Positions 1-10,747 of a DNA stretch of 12,965 nucleotides are shown here, in pieces. The translations under genes and the position numbers were made by a program. Positions within the stretch are counted from its first letter, which is position 1. Every line of letters begins with the position of its first letter. The notes below the pieces were generated by a model. It was not told the DNA's origin, did not search any database, and was given only the letters and a program-made list of their open reading frames with translations. The DNA comes from Pleurotus ostreatus/Saccharomyces cerevisiae fusant (Eukaryota; Opisthokonta). The DNA lies in contig JAMQCK010001021.1 in NCBI GenBank assembly GCA_024196135.1, positions 1 to 12,965 of the forward strand, given 5' to 3'.

Positions 1-3000
1 GGAGGAGGCAATCGAGAACACGACGCACCCTAGGCGAGAGTAGCGAACGTATGGTCTTCTCAGCGAGCGCCATGCGATCGCTCTTGCGACATAAGTTGGC
101 AAACTTGATCCACATATCCGGGTCGTCTTCGGGGTTCAGGACGAGCGTGCGGACTTGCAGTATCCTCTGCCACACTTCGACATCGGGTTGGCAGCCCTGC
201 AACCTGAGAGGGACATGAGCGAGGAACGAGAGCCAAGTGGCAAGGCGCCTACCTCTTCATCCAAGTCTTCCTCATAGTGGATTGACGGTCAGGCTGATCA
301 GCATATTGCTTGTACATGATGATCTCTTCGAGCTCGGAGAGCATCTGTGCCCGAACCATGATCCTGATGAATTTTAGCTTAGACAACTATCAGTTGTAGA
401 ATCAGCGTACCCATATGACCGACCGTAGCCTTCGCCGACAAACGACTGCAGCTCGGGATCCAGGAGATCTCGCGCGCGCGAGATGTTGACAAGGGCCTTG
501 GGGAATTGGTTGCGATGCACGCATAGAATCGCTCTGTAGAAGGAGCGGTCTGGCGAGTCGTTACGCATCGTGGTGATGTAGTCGTCCATGGAATCCCAAT
601 CATTCAGAGACCAGGCCGCCGCAGCCGCCATTGGCGCGATCGCACGACGCTGGTCGATGTCTGCCTTCATCCAGGACTTCTGCACTTGCATAGCCAATTG
701 GTCCCAGTCGCCGAGGGCATGCAGACACTTCATCCGACCAAGCTGCACCTCAGGGTCGTTCGGCTGAGTGAGGGCTTTGTTGTCGTACACCGTCAAGGCT
801 TCTTGCCATCTGCCCAGCCTCTCGTACCACTCTTCGTGCTTGGTGACATCGTATTGTTCACGCGCTCGGAGGAGGGTTCCCCATGCGGCGTCGTGCTGCT
901 GCAAGCGAGTGTTGATGGAGATGAGAGCCTCGATGATTGACGGCGACGACCGAGAGAAGAACTCCAGCTCCTTGTAGTGGAGGGCCTTGGCATACGCAAG
1001 GTACTTCATGGAGTACTCGCCCAACGTATGATTGTCGATGGGCAGGGGCTTCTCTTCGTGCTCCATGAATTCAGCCAGATTGAGAAGGCGGTTGATCAAG
1101 TCGGACGGCGCCGATGTTGACGTGATCGCAAACTCTATCGAGCGAACCAGGTCCTCCTGTAGAGCGATGTTAGACAAGAGCATAACGGCGCGATGGACGC
1201 AGGCCGACCTGGTACTGGTCGTACAGTTCGCCCCAACAGGACATGAAGGCGGCGTTGAAAAGCTCCCTGGCAAGCGGAGGGTGGGTATCAACCAGCGTCA
1301 TGCAAGCGCGAAGGGCGTGCGACGGCGACTCCTTCATGAACTCCACGCTCATCCGATGCATCCATTCGCCCCAGTCCTCTCGGGTCGACACGAGCGAGAC
1401 ATCCCAGGCTGACTTCAAGTGCTGTTGGTTGACGGTGAAGTTGGGCGGCTCTGCTGGCGCCGAGAATTCGGGAGGTTTGCTGGTGTCACTGAGGCTGAAG
1501 AACAATGAGTCAAAAGTATGGAGTGTTTCACGACGACATACAAGGGTTCGAGATGCCCCGACCCTCGGGGGATGGGCTGACCGTTGAGCAGCTTGCTGAT
1601 GAGACTCTCATAGTTCGGGTGCGTTACACGGTTGCGCAACATAGCCTGAAACATGGTCAAGCCTTGCTACAGACAGCAAAAGCTCATGCATACCTTGTTG
1701 ATGGTGGGCACGAAAATGGCGAAATCCGACCACAGCTGTATCACTAGCGCGCAAAGCGTGTCCATAACGGCCATCCTCAGCTCGTTGTTAGACCCTTCCA
1801 GCACCCGAACTAAAGGATGGATGATGCGAGACGCCCTGTCGGAAAAGTTGATGCGCTTCGAGAGTCCGTCGATTGTCTGCATCGCCTTCTTGCGCAACGC
1901 CGTGCTCGCATCCGGCCTCTCGAAGGTCTTGACGATCACGGGCACGACGAGGTGGAGATACTCCTCGATGTTCGCACCAAAAGTTTGCAAGGCGTCGAAA
2001 ACCTTCATTTGCGTGCTCATGCGCTTGTCCGTGAGCTCGCCTTCGAAGACCTTCAGAAGCAAGGGTATGATGTTCGGCAGGAAGGGCTTGAACTCGGCGT
2101 CCAGTGCACGACCCAAAGCTTCCACGAGGGACACTATCGGCAGTTGCAGAGAGGTGTTCTCCCAGAGATCCGTAATGAGCGCGAAGACGTCCGGCATGTA
2201 GTTCCGAATATGCTGCTTGATGATCCCGACCAAGATTGCGAGCTGCTGCAGATGGAATTCTTGCAAACGCGCTATCGATGTCCTGGTCACGGCAGCAAAG
2301 GCGGGGATGATCTATATAATGTGTCAGTTTTTGTCAACGCGGGACATTGCTAGGACGTACCTGAGGGAGAAACGCCACGCATTTGAGACCCTGCGTCTTG
2401 AATATCGACATAATTGCCTCTATGACCGCGTGGTGGTGAGGGGTCAGCGATTGGTCGCGCAATATAGCAAGGAGGGCGTTGACGACCGTTGTTTGGTAGT
2501 AATCGTCCGATACAGCCACTATTGACTGGGCCGCAAGAGGCATCTGGTTGACGGCGGTGATTGCCTTCTCGCCTGTAGCGTCATCGTCCGGGCGACTCTG
2601 GAAATGAATATTGAGTGACCGTGCATACAAGAAGGCAGAAAATCGTACCTTTCGGCGGTATGGGTTCATGGCACCCATGATACCCAGGACCTTCACGACT
2701 TCACGACGCACGGTCTGCGAGGTCTCCGTCTTGAGAATCCGCGCCAAGATCTGGAGCAATTGCGGGTGGTCGATTAGGGGGCTGATAACATAGCCAGTGC
2801 TTGTGCAGATCTGCCCAAGAGTATGCAATGCGGCATCGCGTCGGAGGAAGGAGGGGTCCGACAACTTCCTCAGTATCACTTGCATAAGGTCGGGTACATG
2901 CGCCATAGCGTCTTCACCGCCGACACAAGCGAGTTCTCCGAGGCACATGAGGACATTGGCGGACACGGTCGGGTTTACATCGTCGGCCTTGACCATAAGT

Positions 3001-5361
3001 ACGCGAAGCATTGGCAAGGCATACGGCTTGATGAGCCGCTGCGTTGCCCCGACCAGGAGAGTCAAGAGCCGCGTGCATTCTTCCCTGCTTCGGACGACAG
3101 TCGAGTACTCCAATTCGGTCAATAGCTGGATGAGGGCTTTGCGCAGAGACGGCATCACATATGCGGGATTGTGCTTGGCAAGGCGCCCAATGAGAGTCAC
3201 TGCGGTGACGCGGTTGTCGAATACCTCGTCGTTGAGCGCGATGAAGATGGACCGTACGTTCTCCGCTTGAGCCAAGTGCTTGTCGAAGCGCTCGTGCAAG
3301 GACGATAGCACCGTTTGCCGTATTGTCGCATCTACAGCTCATCAGTATGCATCTTTTACCGCGAGAAGGTCACTAACCAGGATCTGCGATACCGACAGTG
3401 AGCAACTTGTCCAGAACGTCGCTAATGACCTCGATGGCATGACTACTAGCTTGGTAGCAGATCGGGTCGCGAACAAAGAGCCTGCAACACGTCGTAGCCG
3501 CCGCGCGCCGCACTTCCGGATGGTCGTCTTCAAGATACGGCAAGGCGCATTGCCGCACAAACTCGTTCAGGATGTGGCCTGTCCAGATTGAGTAACGTCG
3601 CCACTTCGCAATGGTGAGCACGTACCGCTGAAGTCGAAGGAACCCAAAGTCGTCAGAGCGAGGGTGATGACCTCCGGTGTCTTCTCCCCAACTATCGACG
3701 CTTGCGACGTGTTAATATCTCGTGACATTGCGCTCGCGTCCGCCCGTTCCAATGCCGGAGGCGCGCCCAACGGCTTGTATGGCTGCCCACTCAGGATCAT
3801 GGACAGAAGATCAAGCAAACGATCTGCATCTAGATGAGAACGGCATAGATTGATCGTTGGTAGACGCCTCACCTTGGATCGTCTTGAGAAGCGGCGGAAT
3901 ATGCTTCGCAATAGCGACCAGTGCGTTACGAAGCGGCTCACTAAGCCCACACGCAAAGATCAGGTCGAGCTGATCGTGCAGCAGCTTCGTCAGATTCGGC
4001 CCAACGGCAGACGCCAGCATGCCCAGACATTGGAACATCGGTTCCTCGGGTGGCGCGTTCCTTCTTCCTCGCGCTTGCAGCCCCGCCTTGATCTGCCCCA
4101 TTATGGGTTCCAAAAACGGCTTCATGTCGCTGCCCACTGCCGCCGCGGTATGCCCGATGGCGACAAAAGCTGTGGATCGTGAGCAGAAGTGCAAGCCAGC
4201 GAGACAGAGACGTACCGAAGGGTCTGTCTGCGGGCTTCTCGAGCTGAGTGAGGAGCTGTGCCATAGACTTGTGCAGGAAGTGCTCCGTAAATGTGGTCGT
4301 GTCGTACGCCGCTAAGGAGGGGACGAGAGTAATGACGGTCTTGCGAATAAGCCCGTCGCGATGGGACTTGAAGCGAAGGATTTGCTCTGCTGAGTCGAGG
4401 AATGTTTCCCGCATGAACTGTGGGTTACGTGCATCAGCACAAATAACGCGTGTGAGGCGGAAGTATTCACCATGCCTCCATGCAGAAGCAGCTCGCGATA
4501 GGTGAGGAGAGATCCGTGGATCACTTCAGGCTGGGCTTGCTTCAAGCCCATCTGCGCGTCCTGCAGGATCTTGAGGAGGAAAGGGCTATTGCGCGTGTTG
4601 CGCTCGCGCTGCGTGATGATTTCCAGACATGCAGCCAGAAGCTCCGCCGCCCCCTCGCGTACAATGAGGCGCTGATCCCTTAGCGGCACCAAGATGTTGT
4701 CGAAGACCATGCCGATGTGGGAGTAAAAGTAGTTCGAGGAGTTGCGCGCCAGTTCCTTCAGGATAAGCACCCCAGCGTACCGCGGGGCCTCTGGCTTCTC
4801 TGGCTGCATCAAGTCCACCGCGGCTGGCACCTCCTTCTCCATGAAGCCCTCCCCGAAGGCGGACCCGCCGATCTCAGCAATCTTGCCGAGGGTTTTCGAC
4901 GCCTGGAGCATGAGGTGGAAGTCATGGTGCGGGAGGAGGTGCTTGACGTAGTTGTAGAAGCGGAACAGATTCCTCTTGGACTCGATGGTTTCCTCTCTGT
5001 CGACGTCCAGGAGGTGATCTGCGGAGGTTAGGGCGCGGTATGTGAGGGGGAACGCGCCCACGCACCTATGGCCAGCAGACCCCCCGTCTGGTCAACGATG
5101 TTCGTGCTGTGGATGAGATCGAAGAGCCGCTTCGTCAGATTCTCGTCCCAGAGCTTGGCTGCAGCGTCCGAGGACATCTCCGCGACCGTACTCGCGACCT
5201 TCACGACGATGAGTACACGCTGACCTAGCGCGCCTAATCAAACGCACATAGTTCCGTAGCTCCTGCGCAGATTGTAGCCGCACATCGGGATTCTTGTTGA
5301 CCAGCCCCAGGAATATGTGATTCAGGACCTCTATCTGTGAGGCCTGCAGAGTCGTCGCCAT
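1..5361 (-). CDS. TOR: TOR protein kinase, N-terminal part (HEAT repeats to FAT), 3'-truncated by window edge
   Basis: TOR is the PI3K-related Ser/Thr kinase of TORC1/TORC2 that couples nutrients to growth. Fifteen exons can be read: 5361-5248, 5198-5066, 5018-4471, 4417-4216, 4169-3873, 3829-3626, 3578-3378, 3331-2649, 2597-2361, 2311-1694, 1645-1542, 1494-1209, 1156-411, 363-253, 203-29. They sum to 4659 nt, exactly 1553 codons. A GTGCG donor at 28 opens an intron that leaves the window, so FRB and kinase domains are absent here. Recognised motifs include [20 protein letters not shown] (83-102), [10 protein letters not shown] (864-873), [11 protein letters not shown] (1168-1178), [10 protein letters not shown] (1233-1242), [11 protein letters not shown] (1265-1275) and [15 protein letters not shown] (1385-1399). 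HEAT repeats fill about 1-1200, DUF3385 lies near 755-925, and FAT starts near 1240. The start at 5361 (context GGGATGG) fits the family N-terminus, but an in-frame ATG lies at 5517. Intron 12 uses a weak GTCGGC donor, chosen because it restores the conserved sequence. Confidence 0.96.
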
Positions 5362-5684
5362 CCCGGCGACCCCAGATGATGGCAGGCAAAGGGATGGAGA
5401 ACAAATGGAGAACAATGGTTTTGAGTTGTTACCTGACGTCCTCCGCTTAGGCGCGCACGTGTCAACTTCAAGGTCCTCGTCGACTTGTCTGATCGCAAGA
5501 AGTCCTCGCGTAGTCATTCGTGGGGCAACACTCGCAGACAGAAGTAGGATTTATCGTGCTCTAGTACGCTCAATTGATTCGATGTGGTATGATTACAGAG
5601 GCGTTAAGGAGCAGTAGTGTACGGAGAGACCAAATGCTCCCTCGACAGATAAATCCACACATCTATCAATGCAGGTATATGTAC
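5362..5684 (-). promoter_or_regulatory. TOR upstream region / LSC1 3' flank
   Basis: This 323-bp gap separates the LSC1 stop codon from the TOR start, so it must hold the LSC1 3'UTR and the TOR promoter and leader. I see no TATA or CCAAT box. A palindromic CACGTG box lies at 5456-5461 and a CRE-like TGACGTC at 5434-5440, both within 100 nt of the TOR ATG. An in-frame ATG at 5517 would add 52 residues to TOR with no stop in between; the added stretch shows no domain I recognise. The promoter role is inferred from position only. Confidence 0.5.
5394..5415. repeat. 11-bp perfect tandem repeat in TOR 5' leader
   Basis: Two perfect head-to-tail copies of atggagaacaa (plus strand) lie at 5394-5404 and 5405-5415, followed by a partial third copy (tgg). 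On the transcribed strand the unit reads TTGTTCTCCAT. The repeat lies 33-54 nt upstream of the chosen TOR start codon, so probably in the 5'UTR. The copy number and any role are unknown. Confidence 0.85.
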
Positions 5685-7079
5685 TCAGACCAAGCCCGCC
5701 GCCTTCATGGCCTAAGTAGACGATCAGCATACGTCGCACGGAAGCTAACAGTCAGGCTTACCTTCAACATCTCAGAGCCAATCTTCGCTGGACTGTCGGT
5801 GACGATGGCACCAGCGGCCTCCAGGGCCTTGACCTTGTCAGAAGCAGCACCTGCAATCTGTTAGTCGTCTATCGCAGCGCTCTGCTAACAATACGCACCC
5901 TTGCCACCAGCAATGATAGCACCGGCGTGGCCCATGCGACGGCCCGGGGGAGCCGTACGGCCAGCAATGAAGCCGACAACCGGCTTAGGGACGGCGCGCG
6001 TCTTGTTGTACTTCTCGAGGTACTCAGCCGCGTCCTCCTCCATGGAGCCACCGATCTCGCCAATGATGACGATACCTGTACGAGGGTTGATTGTTGACCG
6101 AGCTGAAGCACGCGAACCCACTTACCCTCAGTGTTCGGGTCCTCCAAGAAGACCTTGACGACGTCAAGGTGGGTAGTGCCCGGGAAGGGGTCACCGCCAA
6201 TGCCGACACACAACGTCTGGCCAAGGCCGACGTCGGTCGTCTGCGCAACAGCCTCGTACGTGAGGGTACCCGACCGCGAGACGATACCTGGCACGTTCGT
6301 CAGATAGGCAACTCGCGCCACTGCGCTGACGTGCACACACCGATTTTGCCGGGCGTGTGGATGTGGCCCGGCTGGATGCCCATCTTGCAGCCAAGAGGGT
6401 TGATGATACCAGGGCAGTTGGGGCCGACGAGACGACTCTTCGACTGGTTCTTGAGCGCGTTCGCGACCTGGAGGGAGGGTCAGCGAAGTAGCAATCGCGC
6501 GTTGCGCAGCACGTACGCGAATCTCATCCTGCTGAGGGATACCCTCCGTGATGCAGACAATCAAGCCAATCTCGTTCTCGATAGCGTCAATGATCGCGTC
6601 CGCGGCGCTGGGAGGGGGAACGTAGAGGACGGTCGCGTCGGGGTGCGTCTCGCGGACAGCCTGTGGAGAGCGCGTCAGGCAGCGTGCAGTGACCGGAGCG
6701 CCATATCGCACCTCCTTGACGGAACCGAACACAGGGAGACCCAGATGGGTCTGGCCAGCCTTCTTCGGGGAGACACCGCCAACCATGTTCGTGCCGTACT
6801 TCAAGGCCTCAGCAGCATGGAAAGTCGCCTGAGGGATACTTGCTCAGTACCGCAGCATCAAAGCTAGTACACTCGACATACCGTCTTTCCCGTGAAGCCC
6901 TGAACGAGGACCTTCGTGTCCTTGTGGATCCTCAGGTTGTGGATCGTGTCCTCATAGCCCCGGCGAGAGGCGGACTGGGAGAACGCCCGGCGTCCGGCTG
7001 GGACACGTCAGAAAAATGCACGGGCACCGTAGAACATTTCGTTACCGAGGCCGAGCAGCGTACGCGAGCGGGGGAACAT
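5685..7079 (-). CDS. LSC1: succinyl-CoA ligase alpha subunit, mitochondrial
   Basis: This is the alpha subunit of the TCA-cycle enzyme that converts succinyl-CoA to succinate with nucleotide triphosphate formation in the mitochondrial matrix. Nine exons (7079-7046, 6997-6882, 6828-6712, 6660-6517, 6467-6341, 6287-6126, 6075-5899, 5850-5762, 5711-5685) give 330 aa plus TGA, the size of yeast Lsc1. Residues 1-24 ([20 protein letters not shown]...) are rich in Arg and Ser with no acidic residue, like a matrix-targeting presequence. The CoA-binding loop GFTGKTATFH spans 45-54. [10 protein letters not shown] spans 152-161, GEIGG (Glu240) follows, and [12 protein letters not shown] starts at 282 with the phosphohistidine His283. 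The beta subunit sets ATP or GTP specificity and is not in this window. The first intron (6998-7045) was placed because it gives a phase-correct join and a typical length; a donor at 7065 (GTACGC) is a weaker alternative. Confidence 0.97.
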
Positions 7080-7528
7080 GGATGGTGAGTAAAGGCGAAA
7101 ATGTTCTGAGCGCCTCTTCGAGACACGACCTCTGGCTTTGAGCGTGTTTACGTCGCGGGCGAGATCGGTCCGGATGTCGTTCCGGTCCTCCGAGCGAACT
7201 TCACCGCGGCTGGCCGTCCGCCAGCGGCGACCCGCACCCAGCAGCGGGTAGCCGTCAGCCTCTCTTTTCGCAGGTCTAGATGTGAAAGGCGCGCTCAGAA
7301 GGTCCGCTCAACGGCACAGACATCTACCACTCCTGCCGAACGAAAATCTGAGTGGGGTCCGCTCGCACTCTCAACCACGACCGCTCACAAGACCAAGTCC
7401 GTCATTACAAGGACCTCCGTTCGATCACAAACAGTATGCGGCGATACGTACCTATGATATAGACTATGACTACTACAAGCTGGCGGCTACATGCTCTACC
7501 CGGGAAGATCAGGCTACACAATCCCTTC
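7080..7528 (-). promoter_or_regulatory. LSC1 promoter region / MTR10 3' flank
   Basis: This 449-bp gap is bounded by the MTR10 stop and the LSC1 start. I see no gene in it. Three copies of the octamer G(T/A)CCGCTC (minus strand GAGCGG(A/T)C) lie at 7302-7309, 7357-7364 and 7379-7386, about 220-310 bp upstream of the LSC1 ATG. The stretch 7141-7260 is markedly GC-rich. No TATA or CCAAT box was seen near the start, which is common for housekeeping genes. Promoter function is inferred from position. Confidence 0.5.
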
Positions 7529-10500
7529 TCACTTCAACTCGAAATCCCTACGGCGATCCCGTACCTTGCGCGACGCGCGGTGGAACGAGATGATCGCGTA
7601 CTTCGCCTTGTCGTACTGTCCACTGTTGATGGCACTGGACGATCGCAAGTCAGCACAAAGGTCAGGAGGCACAGGACAGCACGCACGTCGTGATTTCCGT
7701 GACGAACTGCTGCCTTGCCGGTACAAGACCTGCCGACACTGGCAGCGTTGGCGCCACGTTTTGTATCCAGGTGGACATCTGCGCCGGGAACACAGACGCA
7801 AGCATGCGGAAGATGACGATGATACTCGACAGACAGTCCTCGGGGAAGTCGCCGATCATGCCGCTGAGCACGCAGGCCACGAATGCCTGGCCGTTCTTTT
7901 CCAAGACATCCTGGATCGCGGCAGCGTATACAGGGAAGTCGGATGTCGGGACGGCCGTGGGCTGGGTGGACAAACAGTCGTGCGACAGGATATCCCGAAC
8001 AACCTCTAGGGCTGCTACTAGGACCTCTGTGTGGACGACGGTAAGGCTTGCCATGCAAATCTGGAAAGCTAGCGGGAATGCGTTGGATCGGAAGAAGACG
8101 TCGGGTGTGCGGTCCAGCAGAGGTAGCAAAAAGTGCAAGTAATCCTCGAGAACTATCACGACCGGTCAGTATACGTGAAGACGACTTGTGAGTGCGAGGG
8201 GACGCACCATCCGGGTGAGCACCAGGAGACGAAGCCTGCAACATGGCACCAATCTTGGTCGTCGAGCGTTCGTACGCGTCCCGGAAAGTCGCCTGTATTG
8301 TTGCGTCCGCCTTGTCGCCGTACGAATGCACAACCTTGCCAATGATCCAGAGATTGCTCGCAAAGCCAGCAGCGTCGAAGCTAGCAGTTAAACGCGCAAC
8401 CACCGAAGCTATAACCGGAAGCGCCGAACGGTCGAAGAACGTGATGCAGTGCCGGAGGACGCGGTTCGCGCGCTCGGCGATGTCGTAGGTCGTGCCGTAT
8501 TTGGCGAGGAAGGGGTCGAGGACAGACCAGCCCTCTTCGGGCACCTTCTGGCAGGCTGGTGGGAGCTCCTCGCCGAAGCTCCCGACTACGGACAGCATGG
8601 TCTCCAGGTTTTCCAAACCATCTAATGGGCAGGCTCAGTTTCGCGCTGGGAGATAGATAGGGATGACACGAACCGCAAACTTCCTGCATCTCGTCCTTCG
8701 TGACGGCCTGCTTAGCTGTCACGGCGTGCACCTTCGCCAGGATATCGAAGGAGAACGTCCTAAGTGACTCGCCCGCGCTTGCCATAGGCATGGCAGAGAT
8801 GACGAAGGCAATGGCGCGATACACCTCGGAGCGATCTTCCTGCATGAGCCTGCTGCCAGTGGTAGTGACGAAGGTATGCAGAGTGGGCAGGAAATCAACC
8901 AAGTGCTGTCGACGGTGTTAGCTCTACACATTACCAGAGAAACATGGGACACACCTGCTTGCAGTCGCAGCAAATATACTTGAGCGCATGGCCAGCGGCG
9001 CTGCAAACCTCCAGGTCGGGATCTTCGAAGCCCGCCGAGATGTACTGCAACTGGGGTGGCAGGTACGTCGGGTGTTCGCTTGTCCATTGAGAGTAGCGAC
9101 CGATGATAAGCAAGGCGGCGTAGCGAATACGAGGATGAGTGGGGAGAGAAGGTATGAGCTCGAGGATCTTCGGCACGGCGTTGTCGTCGTTGGGGTCAAT
9201 CTCGGCGCCCATAGACCGCATAGCAAACAGCGGCGCCTCGATCTCCTGCCATGCCACATTGGGGCCCTGCGCAAGAGCGGTCGTGATCATATTATATGCA
9301 GCCATGAGACAGGTCTCCGCCTTCAGGACGTAGCAGCAGTCCTTGAGCGTGTCGCCCATCACATGCCGGAACGACCTGAAGTCGTCAGCCTCCTGGCCCT
9401 TGAGGGGAGCCGAGTCGGGAGGGAAGTGGAGGTGGCGGATGATGACAGTCATAAGTGAGCGGTAGGCGTCGAGGAAGGGAGGCGGGACAGACGAGCGCTT
9501 GCCAATGGCCTGAGCAAGACGCATCCAGAAGGGGAAGGTAATGGGCACGATGTCGAGGTCGGGGAACGCAGAGCACTCGCCAAGAGCCTCGACGATAGGG
9601 AAGAACGTCTCGGGATGCTGGAGTATAAGGGCGCGGTAACACTCGCCAGCCTCGGCAAATATGCGCGCGTATCCACGGATCCTGTCCGTGTCCTCGCTGT
9701 GCTTCGCCAGCATGGGCTTGAGGGATATAACGAGAGGCACGATCCGCTCTATCGCAGTCATGTTGTCGTTGATTTCTTGCGTTTCGTGGATGATCTCGCA
9801 AATGGCGTCGGCAGCCGTGTCGAAGAGCTGGTCCGAGTTCAGCGCCTCGAACACGGCGGGGAATAGTGGTGTCAGGATGAAGTCCTCGATGGAGATCTCC
9901 CCTGCCATCAGCCAGCTGCGAAGGCAGGTAAAGACTGCATTTTGAATCTCGGTAGTGAGCCCTGACGATGAATGAGTTCAAGAACTTGAGGAAGGCAGGG
10001 TACACACCAGTGGCTGAGATGTACATTGACAGTAACTCCAGTACACGCGTCGAATTGTCGGTGAGGATCTTGCGCGATCGTTCGCGATATTCGTCGTCCT
10101 GGGCTTCATGTCAGTGGATAGACGCGCCACGCAGTGGCACACGCACCGTCACTGGAATGCGGGTATTTGTCATCAACTCCTCAGGCAACACAGTCAAGAA
10201 CTGGAGGAGAGCGGGCACAGTGGCTGGGTTGGCGCCAAACACGTCCGCCATTGACTGGATGGGATTCTCCCAGGACGGCATCTGCAGAGCGAGTCCGGAG
10301 ACCGCCAGGCAAAGTTGCGTGAGGATGTTTCGTGGCCCAGCATTGTATCGAGTGATAGCCTCGAGCAGCCTATCCCTCAAGGGAGAGAGGTCTGCCCCGA
10401 CTTGATTGAGATCGTATGTGACCTGCCCATCTCCGATGAGTCTCGATCACCTGCATGGTAACAGATGGGCGCGTACCTTGGTACGAAATGTCTGCGCCGC

Positions 10501-10747
10501 GAACAACTTCGCCGCAATTGGCGCGTCTGGGGAGAGCAGGAGGGTGTTTGCGGTGGTCCACGCTTCAGGCTACGGCAGTCGATGGGATCACTGTCAGGTC
10601 GGTCGCGTACTGGCCAGGCGAAAGGACAATTACTGAGTGTTGGAAGTCTTGCAGCCATGCGTTGGCGCGTTCTAGCTGTTCCTTGTCTGGCGCGCGGCCG
10701 AACACGTCGAGCGCAGCCAGGAGAGCCGTGATGTTAGGGTCGGCCAT
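7529..10747 (-). CDS. MTR10: nuclear import receptor, Mtr10 / transportin-3 family (karyopherin beta)
   Basis: This is a Ran-dependent import receptor of the importin-beta superfamily. Yeast Mtr10 and animal TNPO3 carry SR-type RNA-binding proteins into the nucleus, and Mtr10 also affects tRNA traffic. Nine exons (10747-10634, 10569-10477, 10422-10147, 10098-10008, 9961-8955, 8905-8674, 8621-8208, 8152-7687, 7634-7529) give 932 aa plus TGA, matching the family (roughly 920-970 aa). The N-terminal helix pair has WLQDFQHS (31-38), then PEAWTTANTLLLSPDAP and AKLFAAQTFRTK (to residue 69), typical of this branch. Leu-rich HEAT-like helices follow throughout, and the protein ends in the basic HRASRKVRDRRR tail. 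The gene choice rests on recalled family resemblance. The start is set by the conserved N-terminus; an in-frame ATG at 10840 lies only about 25 nt after a TATA box and is less likely. Intron 1 is the longest coding intron here (64 nt). Which cargoes it carries cannot be read from sequence. Confidence 0.94.

Noticed and set aside
1545..1555. ggttcgag, resembling a tRNA B box
   Set aside because: The match is partial, no A box or cloverleaf could be found around it, and it lies at a TOR exon/intron boundary on the other strand.
1653..2201. 182-codon plus-strand open frame opposite TOR exon 10
   Set aside because: It is antisense to highly conserved TOR sequence, with no family resemblance and no upstream promoter signal.
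5066..5361. Apparent frameshift near the TOR N-terminus
   Set aside because: A 49-nt GT-AG intron (5199-5247) restores the frame and the conserved residues, so the gene is intact here.
6091..6867. 258-codon plus-strand open frame opposite LSC1
   Set aside because: It is the antisense shadow of well-supported LSC1 exons and introns, and the encoded protein shows no domain I recognise. Long antisense frames are common opposite GC-rich fungal genes.
7282..8009. Plus-strand open frames in the LSC1 upstream gap running into the MTR10 3' end
   Set aside because: The frames overlap the conserved last exons of MTR10 on the other strand, and their products look compositionally random. I treat the gap as non-coding.
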